From positions 1-64,000 of the forward strand of contig NZ_JBHGAP010000005.1 of assembly GCF_042610495.1 (NCBI RefSeq): a stretch of DNA of 64,000 nt, read 5' to 3'. The notes under the pieces were generated by a model, which had not been told where the DNA came from, ran no database searches, and saw only the letters and a list, made by a program, of their open reading frames with translations. Below are positions 46,261 to 55,277 of this stretch, piece after piece (within the stretch, counting starts at the first letter, position 1; every line of letters starts with the position of its first letter). The DNA comes from RU20A sp042610495. Its GTDB lineage: Bacteria; Pseudomonadota; Alphaproteobacteria; Rhizobiales; Rhizobiaceae. The translations under genes and the position numbers were made by a program.

Positions 46261-47352
46261 TCACGCCGCCACGGCGCTTTCCACGGCCACGGGCTTGCCC
46301 TGGACGAGATCGTTGATGAACTCCAGCTTTTCCATGACCGGCACGTTCAGCACGAAGGGGTAGGCATCGGGCTGGCCCATGGAGCGCTGCATGGCGTTGA
46401 GCGCGACCGAGATCGGCACCCAGGCTTCGATGAGCGTCTTGGCGTCCGGCGCCTGATAGGGGTTGAAGTCCACTTCTGCCGCCATGTCGGCATGGCGCTG
46501 CGGGGCGGTGGAGAGGCCAAAGGCGCGGGCGGTTTCCAGCGTATCGACGATGTGGAAATAATGCGCCCAGCATTCGGCGAAGTCCTCGGCCGGGTGGCAG
46601 CTGGCATAGGTGGAAATGAAATTGTTCTGCCAGTCGGCCGGCGGGCCTTCCTCGTAGTTCTTCTTGAGGGCAGCCGCATAATCCTCCCGCTCGTCGCCGA
46701 AGAGGGCACGGGCGCGGTCCAGCACGGCGGGATCCGTGACGAGGCGCGACCAGTAGTAATGGCCGATCTCGTGGCGGAAGTGACCGAGCAGGGTACGGTA
46801 GGGTTCGTTCATGGCGACGCGGATGCTTTCGCGCGTCGCATCCTCGGCTTCCGCCGCACGCAGGCTGATCAGTCCATCCTCATGGCCGGTCATGGCTGGC
46901 GTGATCTTGCCGTTCTCGTCCACCTCGTCGGCGAGGAAGTCGAAGACGAGCCCGCCATCCGGCAACTCCTCGCGGGTCTGGCGTGGCAGGTTCCAGCGCA
47001 GGATGGAATAGAAGAGGTGCCGCTGGGCCTGGCTGATCTTGCGGAAGCGCTCAAGGCCGACGGGATTGTCCGTCACCGGGACGATGCGGTTGTGACGGCA
47101 GGTGATGCAGAAGGTTTCGTCCGTCTCGCCGGCATCGATCATCCAGTTGCAGACGTCATCGACGGCGTTGGCGCAAAAGCGCAGGCCGGTGCCGGCAAGG
47201 CCGGGCGTCGTCCACAAGCCGTCGTCGCCTTCGGTCACGGCATGGACCTTCATATCCTTCGGCACGAAGCCGAGGCGCGAGCCGCAGGACACGCAAAGCG
47301 TGCTGTCGAAGTATACGGGATTTCCGCAGGTATCACAGTTGAAGATGCGCAT
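46261..47352 (-). CDS. Zinc-binding metallopeptidase-like protein with N-terminal zinc ribbon
   Basis: This 363-residue protein begins with a zinc ribbon (CDTCGNPVYFDSTLCVSCG), followed by a second Cys pair (FCITCRHN) and the zinc-peptidase motif HEIGHYYWSRLV. Downstream Glu-rich stretches (DFAECWAHYFHIVDTLE) match the putative zinc-binding metallopeptidase family of Proteobacteria. The active site looks complete. Start ATG 47352 is used because it opens the zinc ribbon. Physiological role unknown. Confidence 0.9.
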   Translation of the reverse strand: MRIFNCDTCGNPVYFDSTLCVSCGSRLGFVPKDMKVHAVTEGDDGLWTTPGLAGTGLRFCANAVDDVCNWMIDAGETDETFCITCRHNRIVPVTDNPVGLERFRKISQAQRHLFYSILRWNLPRQTREELPDGGLVFDFLADEVDENGKITPAMTGHEDGLISLRAAEAEDATRESIRVAMNEPYRTLLGHFRHEIGHYYWSRLVTDPAVLDRARALFGDEREDYAAALKKNYEEGPPADWQNNFISTYASCHPAEDFAECWAHYFHIVDTLETARAFGLSTAPQRHADMAAEVDFNPYQAPDAKTLIEAWVPISVALNAMQRSMGQPDAYPFVLNVPVMEKLEFINDLVQGKPVAVESAVAA

Positions 47353-47716
47353 CGATGCCCCCTGAAGTGGTGGCCGGGCGGCCACGAAGGTTGGTCGGGT
47401 TCACGTCATGCCGGAGCTGCGCCCTGGACCCTTGCCGAGCCCTTGCGGCGCGAGACACGCGGCGCGGCCCGCCTGCGCCACAGCCATTCCGACGGAAAGC
47501 CCGCCGGCGCTTGCGCGCGCGGCGGGCCTGGCGCGAGCGCTGTCCGGTGAACCCGTCCAGACGCGCTCAGCGCTCCTCCCTGCCTACCCGCAAGCGGGTC
47601 GGCGGGAATGGTGGGGCCTCCGCCGAGGGAGAGCGAGAGGCCCTGCCCGCTTGCGCGCCACTGGCCTCACGGCCACGATCCCGTTTCAAGGATCGGCGCG
47701 TCGCGGGCCCGTTCGA
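47353..47716. other. GC-rich intergenic region, no supported gene
   Basis: These 364 bp lie between the zinc peptidase and the CsbD gene. A plus-strand frame from 47408 is open but reads as Arg/Ala-rich and runs antisense into csbD, so I do not accept it. I see no RNA gene here. Confidence 0.5.
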
Positions 47717-47908
47717 TCACATGCGATCGACGACGCCCTTGACGGCATCCTTGGCCTTGCCGGCAGCCTTCTGGGTCTTGCCCTTGACTTCCTGGCCCTT
47801 GCCTTCGGCTTCCATCTGGCGGTTGCCGGTGGCCTTGCCAGCGGCCTGCTTTACCTTGCCGGCAACTTCATTGGCGGTGCCGGAAACCTTGTCGGAAAGA
47901 CTACCCAT
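47717..47908 (-). CDS. CsbD-like stress protein
   Basis: This 63-residue hydrophilic protein starts MGSLSDKVSGTANEVAGKVKQAAG and is composed of repeating K/G/A/E segments typical of the CsbD family (KATGNRQMEAEGKGQEVKGK). Members are induced by general stress; in rhizobia they are often under RpoE-type control. No such promoter is assigned here. The start at ATG 47908 is clear. Confidence 0.88.
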   Translation of the reverse strand: MGSLSDKVSGTANEVAGKVKQAAGKATGNRQMEAEGKGQEVKGKTQKAAGKAKDAVKGVVDRM

Positions 47909-48048
47909 TGAATGGCTCCTCTGTTCGTTGCGGCGCTTGACGTTTCGTTGCGCCTTGCGACCAGAAAACGGGCCAAACAGGCTTTGGTTCCGGCATGTAT
48001 CGTTAATTTCGGGAAAGGTTTTTAACGCGCATCCGCCTGAGCCCGCGC

Positions 48049-48654
48049 TCAGGCGTGACCGGCATCCATGGAGAGCATGGCAGGCGTCACACCCATGTGA
48101 TGCAACACGCGGTCATATTTGTCGCCAAGGCCGCTGTCGAAGATGAGGTCGTCGCGGGCCGGGCAGTTCAGCCAGCTGTTCTGGGCAATCTCGCCCTCGA
48201 GCTGGCCCGGCGCCCAGCTGGCATAGCCGAGCATGAGCATGGCGCGCGACGGCCCATGGCCGCGCGAGATGGCGCGCACGATATCGAGCGTTGCCGTCAG
48301 GCAGATGTCATCGCTGACGGGGATGCTGGAATCGCTCATGTAATCATCCGAATGCAGCACGAAGCCGCGGCCCGTTTCGACCGGGCCGCCCGTCTGGACG
48401 CGGAAATTGCGGGCTGAATCCGGCAGCTTGATCGCCTGGTCCGGCTGGATGATATCCAGATGCAGCAGCACTTCCGGGAAGGTCAGCGTCTGCGGCTTGT
48501 TCAGCACGAAGCCCATGGCGCCATCGCCGGAATGGGCGCAGATATAGACGACGGTCCGGGCAAAATTCGTGTCGGCAAGCTGCGGCATGGCGATCAGGAA
48601 CTGACCGTCCAGCACACCCCGTTCCCGCTTGCCGTGCGTCATCGTGATTGCCAT
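48049..48654 (-). CDS. YqgE/AlgH family protein
   Basis: This 201-residue protein has the DUF179 pattern: LDGQFLIAMPQLADTNFARTVVYICAHSGDGAMGFVLNKP in outline, QTGGPVETGRGFVLH, GYASWAPGQLEGEI and WL-CPA-DDLIFD near the end. AlgH homologues affect gene regulation in Pseudomonas, but the biochemical role is unknown. It is a single minus-strand gene. Confidence 0.92.
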   Translation of the reverse strand: MAITMTHGKRERGVLDGQFLIAMPQLADTNFARTVVYICAHSGDGAMGFVLNKPQTLTFPEVLLHLDIIQPDQAIKLPDSARNFRVQTGGPVETGRGFVLHSDDYMSDSSIPVSDDICLTATLDIVRAISRGHGPSRAMLMLGYASWAPGQLEGEIAQNSWLNCPARDDLIFDSGLGDKYDRVLHHMGVTPAMLSMDAGHA

Positions 48655-48842
48655 GGGTCCAGCCTATCAATTCGCGGCCAAATGAAAAGTCCTTCCATCG
48701 GCCGCCGGTGATTTTGCCGCAATAAGCGGGTTCAAGATGACGAGAGCCGGGCTGGCCAGACTGGTTTGATCAGACTGGCGAAACATGGCGCACATCGATA
48801 GTTTCGGGCCAGGAGAGCCCCCACGTTCCGGACACGAGAGGC

Positions 48843-49760
48843 ATGGCCAGGATCGCATCACTTCATCGTTATCTGGGCCGGCGGGGCGGCAGGGCAAGGT
48901 CTGCCGTCCAATCTCCCGGCCCGCAGCCGGGCCGCGGGCGGAAGGGTTGGCTTGCGGGCGTGGTGCTCGGCGTGATTTCCGCGCTGCCGTTCCCGTCTGC
49001 CGGCCACGCGGCCTCCAGCCCCTGGCTCACGGTTCAGGGCGGGCGCGTGCGGCTGGTGGCGCTGGCGCCCGAAAGCGACGGGCGCATCCCTGCTCTTCTC
49101 GATATCCGCCTGCAGCCCGGCTGGCACACCTACTGGCGCGAGCCGGGGGCCGGCGGCATTCCTCCGACGCTCACCATCGCCGATCCCGGCGTGGAGCTGA
49201 AAGCGATCGACTTTCCCGTGCCCCAGCGTTTTCTGGAAGGGGATGTCTCCATGGCCGGCTATGCGGAGCGGGCCCAGTTTCCGCTGACGCTGTCGCTGAA
49301 GGGGGGCACCGCCCCGGCGCAGCTCGACGCCGATCTCTTCATCGGCATCTGCAAGGAGATCTGCATTCCCGTCTCGGGCCGGCTGTCGCTGCCCCTGCCG
49401 CCGGCCGGCAGTTTCGAGCCGCTGGATGCGGCCCTGATCGACACGGCCCGCGCCGCGCTGCCGCCGGCAACCTCCGAGGGGCTGTCGGTTACGCCTGCCG
49501 TGATCGCGCCGTCGAGGGACAGCCTGCGCTTCACCCTGACGAGCGGTGAAGCGCCGGAGACATTGCCGGAGGTCTTCCTGGCCGGCCCGTCCGGCATCGG
49601 CTTCGGCCCGCCGGTGGTGACGGCGCAGGGTGACGGGCGCTTTCAGGTGACCGTGCCGCTCCGGCTCGGCAAGGACGGCGAGAGACGGCTTGCCGAAGGG
49701 GCGATCCTCGCCATCCGGCACGGCGATGCAACGCTTGAGACCCGTCTCCCGCTGAACTGA
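48843..49760 (+). CDS. Periplasmic DsbD N-terminal-domain protein
   Basis: This 305-residue protein has an N-terminal membrane/signal segment (GWLAGVVLGVISALPFP, residues about 35-55, after an Arg/Gly-rich stretch) and a DsbD alpha domain: LDIRLQPGWHTYWREPGAGG, a Cys pair in FIGICKEICIPVSG and a long beta-rich tail. It lacks the membrane and thioredoxin domains of full DsbD, so it likely passes electrons to other periplasmic thiol proteins rather than across the membrane. ATG 48843 may be too early by some codons. Confidence 0.85.
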   Translation: MARIASLHRYLGRRGGRARSAVQSPGPQPGRGRKGWLAGVVLGVISALPFPSAGHAASSPWLTVQGGRVRLVALAPESDGRIPALLDIRLQPGWHTYWREPGAGGIPPTLTIADPGVELKAIDFPVPQRFLEGDVSMAGYAERAQFPLTLSLKGGTAPAQLDADLFIGICKEICIPVSGRLSLPLPPAGSFEPLDAALIDTARAALPPATSEGLSVTPAVIAPSRDSLRFTLTSGEAPETLPEVFLAGPSGIGFGPPVVTAQGDGRFQVTVPLRLGKDGERRLAEGAILAIRHGDATLETRLPLN

Positions 49761-49942
49761 GCCCGGCCGGTTTGCGGGCTGCCTCGATGCTGGAAAGATC
49801 CCATCTCATCCTCGACCTTGGCACAGGAGCGCGATAAGGATGATGGCCGCAGGTGGCCCGGCGCGTCCCGTTTGTGCGGGTGCGCGTGGGCCCGGCCTGC
49901 GCCATCCGTTTCGTCGTTCCGCTTCAAAAAGGACCAGAACCC

Positions 49943-50428
49943 ATGACCATTGCCGTCGGAGACAAGCTGCCGAGCCTCACCCTCAAGGAACGGACGCCGG
50001 ACTGGCCGGCCGACATCGATACCGATGCCATGTTCCTCGGCCGCCGCGTCGTTCTCTTTGCCGTTCCGGGCGCCTTTACCCCGACCTGCTCGATCAATCA
50101 CGTGCCGGGCTTCATCGAAAACCGCGACGCCATCCTCTCCAAGGGCATCTCGGACATCTTCGTCGTTTCGGTCAACGACCACCATGTGATGGGCGCCTGG
50201 GCGAAGTCCACGGGCGGCGAAGGCAAGCTTCGCTTCATCGCCGATTGGAACGCCGCCTTCACCAAGGCGCTCGGCCTCGACATCGACCTTTCCGCCGGTA
50301 CGCTCGGCGTGCGCTCCAAGCGCTATGCGCTGATCGCCGACAATGGCGTCGTCACCCATATCGGCATCGAGGACAATCCGGGCCAGGCCACTGTTTCGGC
50401 CGCTGCCGCCATTCTCGAAGCGCTCTGA
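49943..50428 (+). CDS. 1-Cys peroxiredoxin, Prx5 type
   Basis: This 161-residue thiol peroxidase has GDKLPSLTL, the peroxidatic Cys in PGAFTPTCSINHVPGF and SVNDHHVMGAW. That Cys is the only cysteine in the whole protein, so it must be recycled by glutathione/glutaredoxin or another external thiol. It reduces hydrogen peroxide and alkyl hydroperoxides. ATG 49943 is used; an upstream in-frame extension reads as non-native. A strong terminator follows. Confidence 0.95.
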   Translation: MTIAVGDKLPSLTLKERTPDWPADIDTDAMFLGRRVVLFAVPGAFTPTCSINHVPGFIENRDAILSKGISDIFVVSVNDHHVMGAWAKSTGGEGKLRFIADWNAAFTKALGLDIDLSAGTLGVRSKRYALIADNGVVTHIGIEDNPGQATVSAAAAILEAL

Positions 50429-50456
50429 GCGGCGCTGACGGGTTCAAGCAAAATCT

Positions 50457-50497
50457 GGCCTGCGCCGGTTAACGCCCGCGCAGGCCTTTTCTTTTTT
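50457..50497 (+). terminator. Intrinsic terminator of the peroxiredoxin gene
   Basis: GGCCTGCGC pairs with GCGCAGGCC around a 12-nt loop and is followed by TTTTCTTTTTT. It starts 28 bp past the stop codon. Confidence 0.93.
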
Positions 50498-50585
50498 GTG
50501 ACCGGCCGTGATCGGTTCCCACGGTGACAGCCATACTTCCGCCGTGAGAGTATCTGATCCCAGTCAACAGGAAACGACTGGGGAG

Positions 50586-51164
50586 ATGACGGAAATGATC
50601 GGGCGTATGGCGGGCGAAGCGGCAGCATTGACACCGCTTCAACAGAGGCTTCGGGAGACAGCCCTGACGCTGATCGCCGAACGTCGCCTGCGCGATCTCC
50701 ATCCGGCCGTCTGCGCCATCGAACAGCATGGCCCGGACTGGCGCCTCAGCGAGATCGGCGGCGCGGCGACGCTGCCGTCCACGCATCTTGCCAGCCTCGC
50801 CCGCGACGCCAACGCCCTGCGTGAAAGCAGGCGCCTGCCGCTCGCGGAGGGGCAGGACGCCGTCGCGGCAGCCCTCCTGTCACTCGCCGGCCCGCTTCTC
50901 AGCGAAACGCCGGCGCATCTGTGGCTCGATGCGCTGGTCGCCCATCCCTGCCATCTGGTCTCGGAAGCCGACTGCCACTACGGCGTCGTCACCGCCAGCG
51001 GCGCGAGCCTCGCCCATGCTGTGGCCGCGCTCAAGGCCGGCGGTCCGCCGCTTGCCTGGGCGCGCATGGCGATCGTCTCGCCGGACGGACACTTTGCCCT
51101 GACGATCGAAGGCGAGACCGCGGTGATGGTGCGCAGCGCCGCAACGGGACGCGCGGCCGCCTGA
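50586..51164 (+). CDS. Conserved hypothetical protein
   Basis: This 192-residue protein starts at ATG 50586 (ATG 50595 is alternative, with GGGGAG nine bases upstream). An N-terminal helix-rich part (LTPLQQRLRETALTLIAERRLRDL) is followed by an alpha/beta domain ending in FALTIEGETAVMVRS. I recognise no catalytic motif. It sits between the peroxiredoxin and rnhA. Confidence 0.6.
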   Translation: MTEMIGRMAGEAAALTPLQQRLRETALTLIAERRLRDLHPAVCAIEQHGPDWRLSEIGGAATLPSTHLASLARDANALRESRRLPLAEGQDAVAAALLSLAGPLLSETPAHLWLDALVAHPCHLVSEADCHYGVVTASGASLAHAVAALKAGGPPLAWARMAIVSPDGHFALTIEGETAVMVRSAATGRAAA

Positions 51165-51393
51165 GCGGCCAGACGGCGAAGCGCGAGTCATTCCCGGTGG
51201 TTGCAGCCGCGTGTGAATCCGGCGCTTGAGGGTCTTCACAGACTGATTCATGTCCTTCATGCGCTGATTCAGGTGCGGGCTGGCCGTGTCCCTAGCCGCC
51301 GAGCCGCAGGTCCGTCACCCTGAGCACGGGGGACCGCCCTTTACCGATGCGGGTGGCGAAGGCTATCGGGACAATTGGCCCCTTCCCTTTCCC

Positions 51394-51834
51394 TCAGCGA
51401 CGCTTGAAGGGCTCCATGCCGCGGCGGGCGAGTTCGTCGGCGCGTTCGTTTTCGGGATGGCCGGCATGGCCCTTGACCCAGTGCCAGCGCACGGTGTGGC
51501 GGCCGCGGGCGGCATCCAGCGCCTGCCACAGCTCGCCGTTCTTCACCGGCTTCTTGTCGGCGGTCTTCCAGCCGTTCTTCTTCCAGCCGTGGATCCACTT
51601 CTCGATGCCGTCCATGACGTATTTCGAGTCGGTGTAGAGGTCGATGTCGCAGGCGGCCTTGAGGGCTGTCAGCGCGGTCACGGCCGCCGTCAGTTCCATG
51701 CGGTTGTTGGTAGTGTCGGCTTCGCCGCCGCACAGTTCCTTCTCGACCTCGCCATAGCGCAGCACCGCACCCCAGCCACCCGGACCGGGATTTCCGGAGC
51801 AGGCGCCGTCCGTGTAGATATCGACGTGTTTCAT
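51394..51834 (-). CDS. rnhA: Ribonuclease HI
   Basis: This 146-residue enzyme cleaves RNA in RNA:DNA hybrids. The four active-site acids are visible in HVDIYTDGACSGNPG, TNNRMELTA, DLYTDSKYV and ENERADELAR. Length and C-terminal KGHAGHPENE match RNase HI. MKHVD at 51834 is the usual start; an ATG nine bases upstream (51843) is an alternative. It follows thrB closely, the standard rhizobial thrB-rnhA pair. Confidence 0.97.
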   Translation of the reverse strand: MKHVDIYTDGACSGNPGPGGWGAVLRYGEVEKELCGGEADTTNNRMELTAAVTALTALKAACDIDLYTDSKYVMDGIEKWIHGWKKNGWKTADKKPVKNGELWQALDAARGRHTVRWHWVKGHAGHPENERADELARRGMEPFKRR

Positions 51835-51848
51835 GCTGGGCATCTCTT

Positions 51849-52817
51849 TCAGGCGGTTTCCAGGCCGTATTCGGCGGCATTGCTGACGGCCCGGTGGAAG
51901 CGCAGCTTGCGCAGATATTCGAGAGGATCCTTCTTGACCACGAGAGCGCCGGCCGGCGTCATCAGCCAGTCGTAGAGGCGCGTGAGGAAGAAGCGCAGGG
52001 CAGAGCCGCGGGCGAGCAGCGGCAAGGCTTGCGCCTCCCCGGCCGAGAGCGGCCGCACCGCCGTGTAGCCGGCGAGAAGCGCCCGGCCCTTGGTCAGGTT
52101 GAAGGCGCCGTCCTTTTCGAAGCACCAGGCGTTCAGGCAGACGGAGACGTCATAGGCCAGAATGTCGTTGCAGGCGAAATAGAAGTCGATGAGGCCGGAC
52201 AGGGTATCCCCGAGGAAGAAGACATTGTCGGGGAAGAGATCGGCATGGCACACGCCTTCCGGCAGGCCGACCGGCCAGTTCCTTTCCAGCGCGTCCAGCT
52301 CGGCGGCAATCTCATCCTTCAGGCCCGCCTGCACCTCGTCGGCGCGGGCGGCGGAATTGTTCCAGAGCGGCCGCCAGCCGGAAACCGAGAGCGCGTTCGC
52401 CCGCTTCAGCGCGAAGCCCTCGCCGGCCAGATGCATGGCCGCGAGCGCGGCGCCCACCTGCCGGCAATGCTCGGCCTCCGGCTTGCGCAGCCAGACGCCT
52501 TCCAGGAAGGAGATCAGCGCCGCCGGCCGGCCGGACAACACGCCGAGATGCCCCCCATCGCGCCGCGCGATCGGCAGCGGGCAGGACAGCCCGCGATCGG
52601 CCAGGTGCTGCATCAGGCCGAGGAAGAAGGGCAGATCGGCGGGATCGACGCGCTTTTCGTAAAGCGTCAGGATGTAGCGCGCGACCGTGGTGTGCAGCAG
52701 GAAATTGGAATTCTCCACCCCCTCCGCTATGCCCTTGTAGGCCGTCAGCGTGCCGACGTCATAGTCGGACAGGAAGGCTGCGAGTTCATCCTCGGTGATG
52801 TCGGTATAGACGGCCAC
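51849..52817 (-). CDS. thrB: Homoserine kinase (APH-like ThrB)
   Basis: This 322-residue kinase of the aminoglycoside phosphotransferase fold has GIAEGVENSNFLL, CHADLFPDNVFF (catalytic loop) and LIDFYFACNDILAYDVSV (metal loop). It phosphorylates homoserine for threonine synthesis, feeding ThrC elsewhere in the window. GTG 52817 is chosen because VAVYTDITEDELAAFL matches the family's usual N-terminus. The operon continues to rnhA. Confidence 0.94.
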   Translation of the reverse strand: MAVYTDITEDELAAFLSDYDVGTLTAYKGIAEGVENSNFLLHTTVARYILTLYEKRVDPADLPFFLGLMQHLADRGLSCPLPIARRDGGHLGVLSGRPAALISFLEGVWLRKPEAEHCRQVGAALAAMHLAGEGFALKRANALSVSGWRPLWNNSAARADEVQAGLKDEIAAELDALERNWPVGLPEGVCHADLFPDNVFFLGDTLSGLIDFYFACNDILAYDVSVCLNAWCFEKDGAFNLTKGRALLAGYTAVRPLSAGEAQALPLLARGSALRFFLTRLYDWLMTPAGALVVKKDPLEYLRKLRFHRAVSNAAEYGLETA

Positions 52818-52925
52818 GGGCGCGGATCCATGCTGGCTGAAGGGTGAGACGAGCCATAGCGCGCGGATCGGCCCCATGCCAGCCCGTTTGCGGCATGGGC
52901 ACAGGAAATGGGTGCGGAGTGAATG

Positions 52926-53336
52926 TCACACCGTCTCGCCACCCTCGGCCATCGCCTGCACCGACGCCTTGAGCAGAAAGGCGGAGCGGGTCATGCCGCG
53001 GCTGCCGGCGTAGCGGTCGATATCCTTCACCACGTTTTCCGGCAGGGTGATGTTGAGGCGGACGGAGCGTCGGGATGGCGTCGGGACGGGCACGAGGAAG
53101 GCCACGGCGTCGGCATTTTCGCCATCGGCCATGACGGACTCCAGGGTCGAGGGCACCGGAAGCGGGTCTCCATCCTCGATCATGCCTTCGACATGCAGCG
53201 CCAGCGCCTCTTGCGCCATGCGGCGCGCATCGTCGAGATCGATGCCGGCGGTGATGACGCCGGAAAAATCGGGGAAGGAGACGCCGTAGTCGCTGTCAGG
53301 CTGTTTGCGGATCAGGCCGATATAATGCTGGCTCAT
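52926..53336 (-). CDS. hicB: HicB-type antitoxin
   Basis: This 136-residue protein has a HicB-like partial RNase H fold (YIGLIRKQPDSDYGVSFPDF, MAQEALALHVEGMIEDG) and a C-terminal ribbon-helix-helix (SVRLNITLPENVVKDIDRYAGSRGMTR). HicB binds the HicA toxin and autorepresses the operon. It follows hicA by three bases. Together they sit between ispH and thrB. Confidence 0.94.
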   Translation of the reverse strand: MSQHYIGLIRKQPDSDYGVSFPDFSGVITAGIDLDDARRMAQEALALHVEGMIEDGDPLPVPSTLESVMADGENADAVAFLVPVPTPSRRSVRLNITLPENVVKDIDRYAGSRGMTRSAFLLKASVQAMAEGGETV

Positions 53337-53339
53337 GGC

Positions 53340-53528
53340 TCACCTCAGCTTCAGACCGGCCTGCCGCTCGATGCTTTTCAACGTTCCCACCGGAATATCC
53401 CGCTTGGGGTGTGGCACGGTCACGCGGCCCGGTTTTTCGGGATGTTTCAACTGAACATGGCTGCCACGCCGGGCCACCTCGATCCAGCCATCTGCCTTCA
53501 ATGCGCTCAGAATGGCATCGCTTCGCAT
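53340..53528 (-). CDS. hicA: HicA-type mRNA interferase toxin
   Basis: This 62-residue toxin has the double-stranded RNA-binding-like fold of HicA: ILSALKADGWIEVARRGSHVQLKHP, with the catalytic His of GSHVQL, then VPHPKRDIPVGTLKSIERQAG. It cleaves mRNA when HicB is degraded. The toxin gene comes first, as in most hicAB operons. ATG 53528 starts 9 bp beyond the perfect palindrome that probably controls it. Confidence 0.93.
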   Translation of the reverse strand: MRSDAILSALKADGWIEVARRGSHVQLKHPEKPGRVTVPHPKRDIPVGTLKSIERQAGLKLR

Positions 53529-53537
53529 GCCGCCAGT

Positions 53538-53555
53538 ATACACACGCGTGTGTAT
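53538..53555. promoter_or_regulatory. 18-bp perfect palindrome upstream of hicA, probable HicB operator
   Basis: ATACACACGCGTGTGTAT reads the same on both strands. It lies 9 bp before the hicA start codon and 18 bp past the ispH stop. The RHH C-terminus of HicB would be expected to bind such a site. Confidence 0.75.
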
Positions 53556-53573
53556 CGACTCAAGATGACCGCT

Positions 53574-54587
53574 TCAGCCATTCACCCAGGCCATGTCCGC
53601 GTGGGTGAGTTCCACTTCGCGCAGTTCGCGATTGACGAGGAAGTGTTCGTTTTCCTCCACCGTGTCGGCGAGTTCGACGGTGGTGTCGTAGCGGGCCTTG
53701 AAGGCTTCGATGATCTCGTTGACGATGACTTCGGGCGCGGAGGCGCCGGCGGAGAGACCGACGGTCTTCAAGTCACCGACGGTGTTCCAGTCGATCTCGC
53801 TGGCGCGCTGGACGAGCAGCGACTGGCGGGCGCCGGCGCGCAGCGCGACTTCCACCAGGCGCTTGGAATTGGAGGAATTGGGCGCCCCGACGATGAGGAA
53901 GAGGTCGCAGCCGGGGGCGGCCTGCTTCACGGCTTCTTGGCGGTTGGTCGTGGCGTAGCAGATCGAGTCGGCGGCAGGGGCCGTGAGGTTCGGGAAACGC
54001 TCGTGCAGCTTGCGGATGACACCGGCGGTGTCATCGACCGACAGCGTCGTCTGCGTGACATAGCCGAGATTGTCGGGGTCGGCCGGCTGGTAGTGCGCGG
54101 CATCTTCTACGGTCTCGACAAGCGAAACGGAGCCCTCAGGCAACTGCCCCATGGTGCCGATGACCTCCGGGTGGCCGGCATGGCCGATGAGCACCACGTG
54201 ACGCCCCATGCGCTGGTGGCGCATGGCCTGCTTGTGCACCTTCGAGACCAGCGGACAGGTGGCATCGAGATAGAAGAGGTTGCGCGCCTCCGCATCCGCC
54301 GGCACGGATTTCGGCACGCCATGGGCTGAGAAGACCACGGGCTGGTCGCGGTGTTCGGCGGGGATTTCGTCCAGTTCCTCGACGAAGATCGCGCCCTTGG
54401 CCTCCAGCCCTTCCACCACGTAGCGATTGTGCACGATCTCGTGGCGGACATAGACGGGCGCGCCGTATTTCTTCAGCGCGAGCACGACGATCTGGATGGC
54501 GCGGTCGACGCCGGCACAGAAGCCGCGCGGGCCGCACAGGCGGATGGTCAGTGCAGTGCGCGGGGCGGTGGAAGCGGAGGAAGCCAT
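53574..54587 (-). CDS. ispH: 4-hydroxy-3-methylbut-2-enyl diphosphate reductase
   Basis: This 337-residue iron-sulfur enzyme makes IPP and DMAPP at the end of the MEP pathway. The three cluster cysteines are in CGPRGFCAGVDRA, DATCPLVSKVH and DSICYATTNRQ; the sequence also has SAHGVPKSV and TLSVDDT. Length is standard. ATG 54587 is chosen because the upstream part of the frame is Arg/Pro-rich. It precedes hicAB and thrB on the minus strand. Confidence 0.97.
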   Translation of the reverse strand: MASSASTAPRTALTIRLCGPRGFCAGVDRAIQIVVLALKKYGAPVYVRHEIVHNRYVVEGLEAKGAIFVEELDEIPAEHRDQPVVFSAHGVPKSVPADAEARNLFYLDATCPLVSKVHKQAMRHQRMGRHVVLIGHAGHPEVIGTMGQLPEGSVSLVETVEDAAHYQPADPDNLGYVTQTTLSVDDTAGVIRKLHERFPNLTAPAADSICYATTNRQEAVKQAAPGCDLFLIVGAPNSSNSKRLVEVALRAGARQSLLVQRASEIDWNTVGDLKTVGLSAGASAPEVIVNEIIEAFKARYDTTVELADTVEENEHFLVNRELREVELTHADMAWVNG

Positions 54588-54607
54588 ATCGAGCAAGGGT
54601 GCCGGTC

Positions 54608-54973
54608 TCACATGCCGAGGAAGACGAAGAGGAGCGCCAGAAGCGCCGGGCCACCCTGCACCAAAAGAATGCGCGGGCTGACCGTCCATGCGCCATATAT
54701 AGCCGCCGCCACCACGCACACAAGGAAGAAGACCTTCAACTGAAGCGCAAAGGCGGGGTCGGGGTGGACGAGCGACCAGCAGAGGCCGGCGGCGAGGAAG
54801 CCGTTGTAGAGGCCCTGATTGGCGGCGAGCACGCGGGTGATTTCCGCCTTTTCCGGGGAATTGCGGAAGACCTTGCGGCCCACCGGCTTCGTCCAGAGAA
54901 ACATTTCGAGGACGAGGAAGCCGACATGGAGGAGCGCCGTCAGGGCGGTGAGTAGGCTGGCGGCTGTCTGCAT
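54608..54973 (-). CDS. DUF1304 membrane protein
   Basis: This 121-residue protein has four transmembrane helices (ASLLTALTALLHVGFLVLEMF, GLYNGFLAAGLCWSL, LKVFFLVCVVAAAIYGAW, ALLALLFVFLGM) with the family motif LVLEMFLW and a conserved NQGLYNGFLA. Function is unknown. It ends 20 bp before the ispH start codon and may be cotranscribed with it. Confidence 0.9.
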   Translation of the reverse strand: MQTAASLLTALTALLHVGFLVLEMFLWTKPVGRKVFRNSPEKAEITRVLAANQGLYNGFLAAGLCWSLVHPDPAFALQLKVFFLVCVVAAAIYGAWTVSPRILLVQGGPALLALLFVFLGM

Positions 54974-55029
54974 CGGGTTTCTCCGGGGGTGGTTCTGGCC
55001 GCATGCTTGGCATGTTTTGGCGGCGGGCG

Positions 55030-55230
55030 CCATCGTGGGATGGGGGAGAGGCTGTGGGGCTATCACCCCCGCCTCTGCGTTGCCGCGCATCTCGCCCACA
55101 AGGGGGGCGATCGGCTGGGCGGGCCGGCTTCCCGCTTACAGACACGTGTCCTCAACCGGGACGTCAAAGGGCCCTGTCAGCCCGCCTTCTGCTGATCGCC
55201 CCCTTTTGAGGAAGATGCCCGGCAGGACAG
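55030..55230. repeat. Degenerate intergenic inverted repeat
   Basis: Motifs such as ATCTCGCCCACAAGGGGGGCGAT on the left and GATCGCCCCCTTTTGAGGAAGATGCCCGGCAGG on the right, in part, resemble decayed arms of the element at 20311-20491. No gene is seen here. Confidence 0.5.
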
Positions 55231-55277
55231 GGAGGGGGCTGGCGCCCAACCGTTCCTGCTTCCCCGCCATCCGCCCC

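Noticed and set aside
47408..47911. A 167-codon plus-strand frame antisense to csbD.
   Set aside because: Arg/Ala/Pro-rich composition, no ribosome binding site, and it overlaps a clear CsbD gene.
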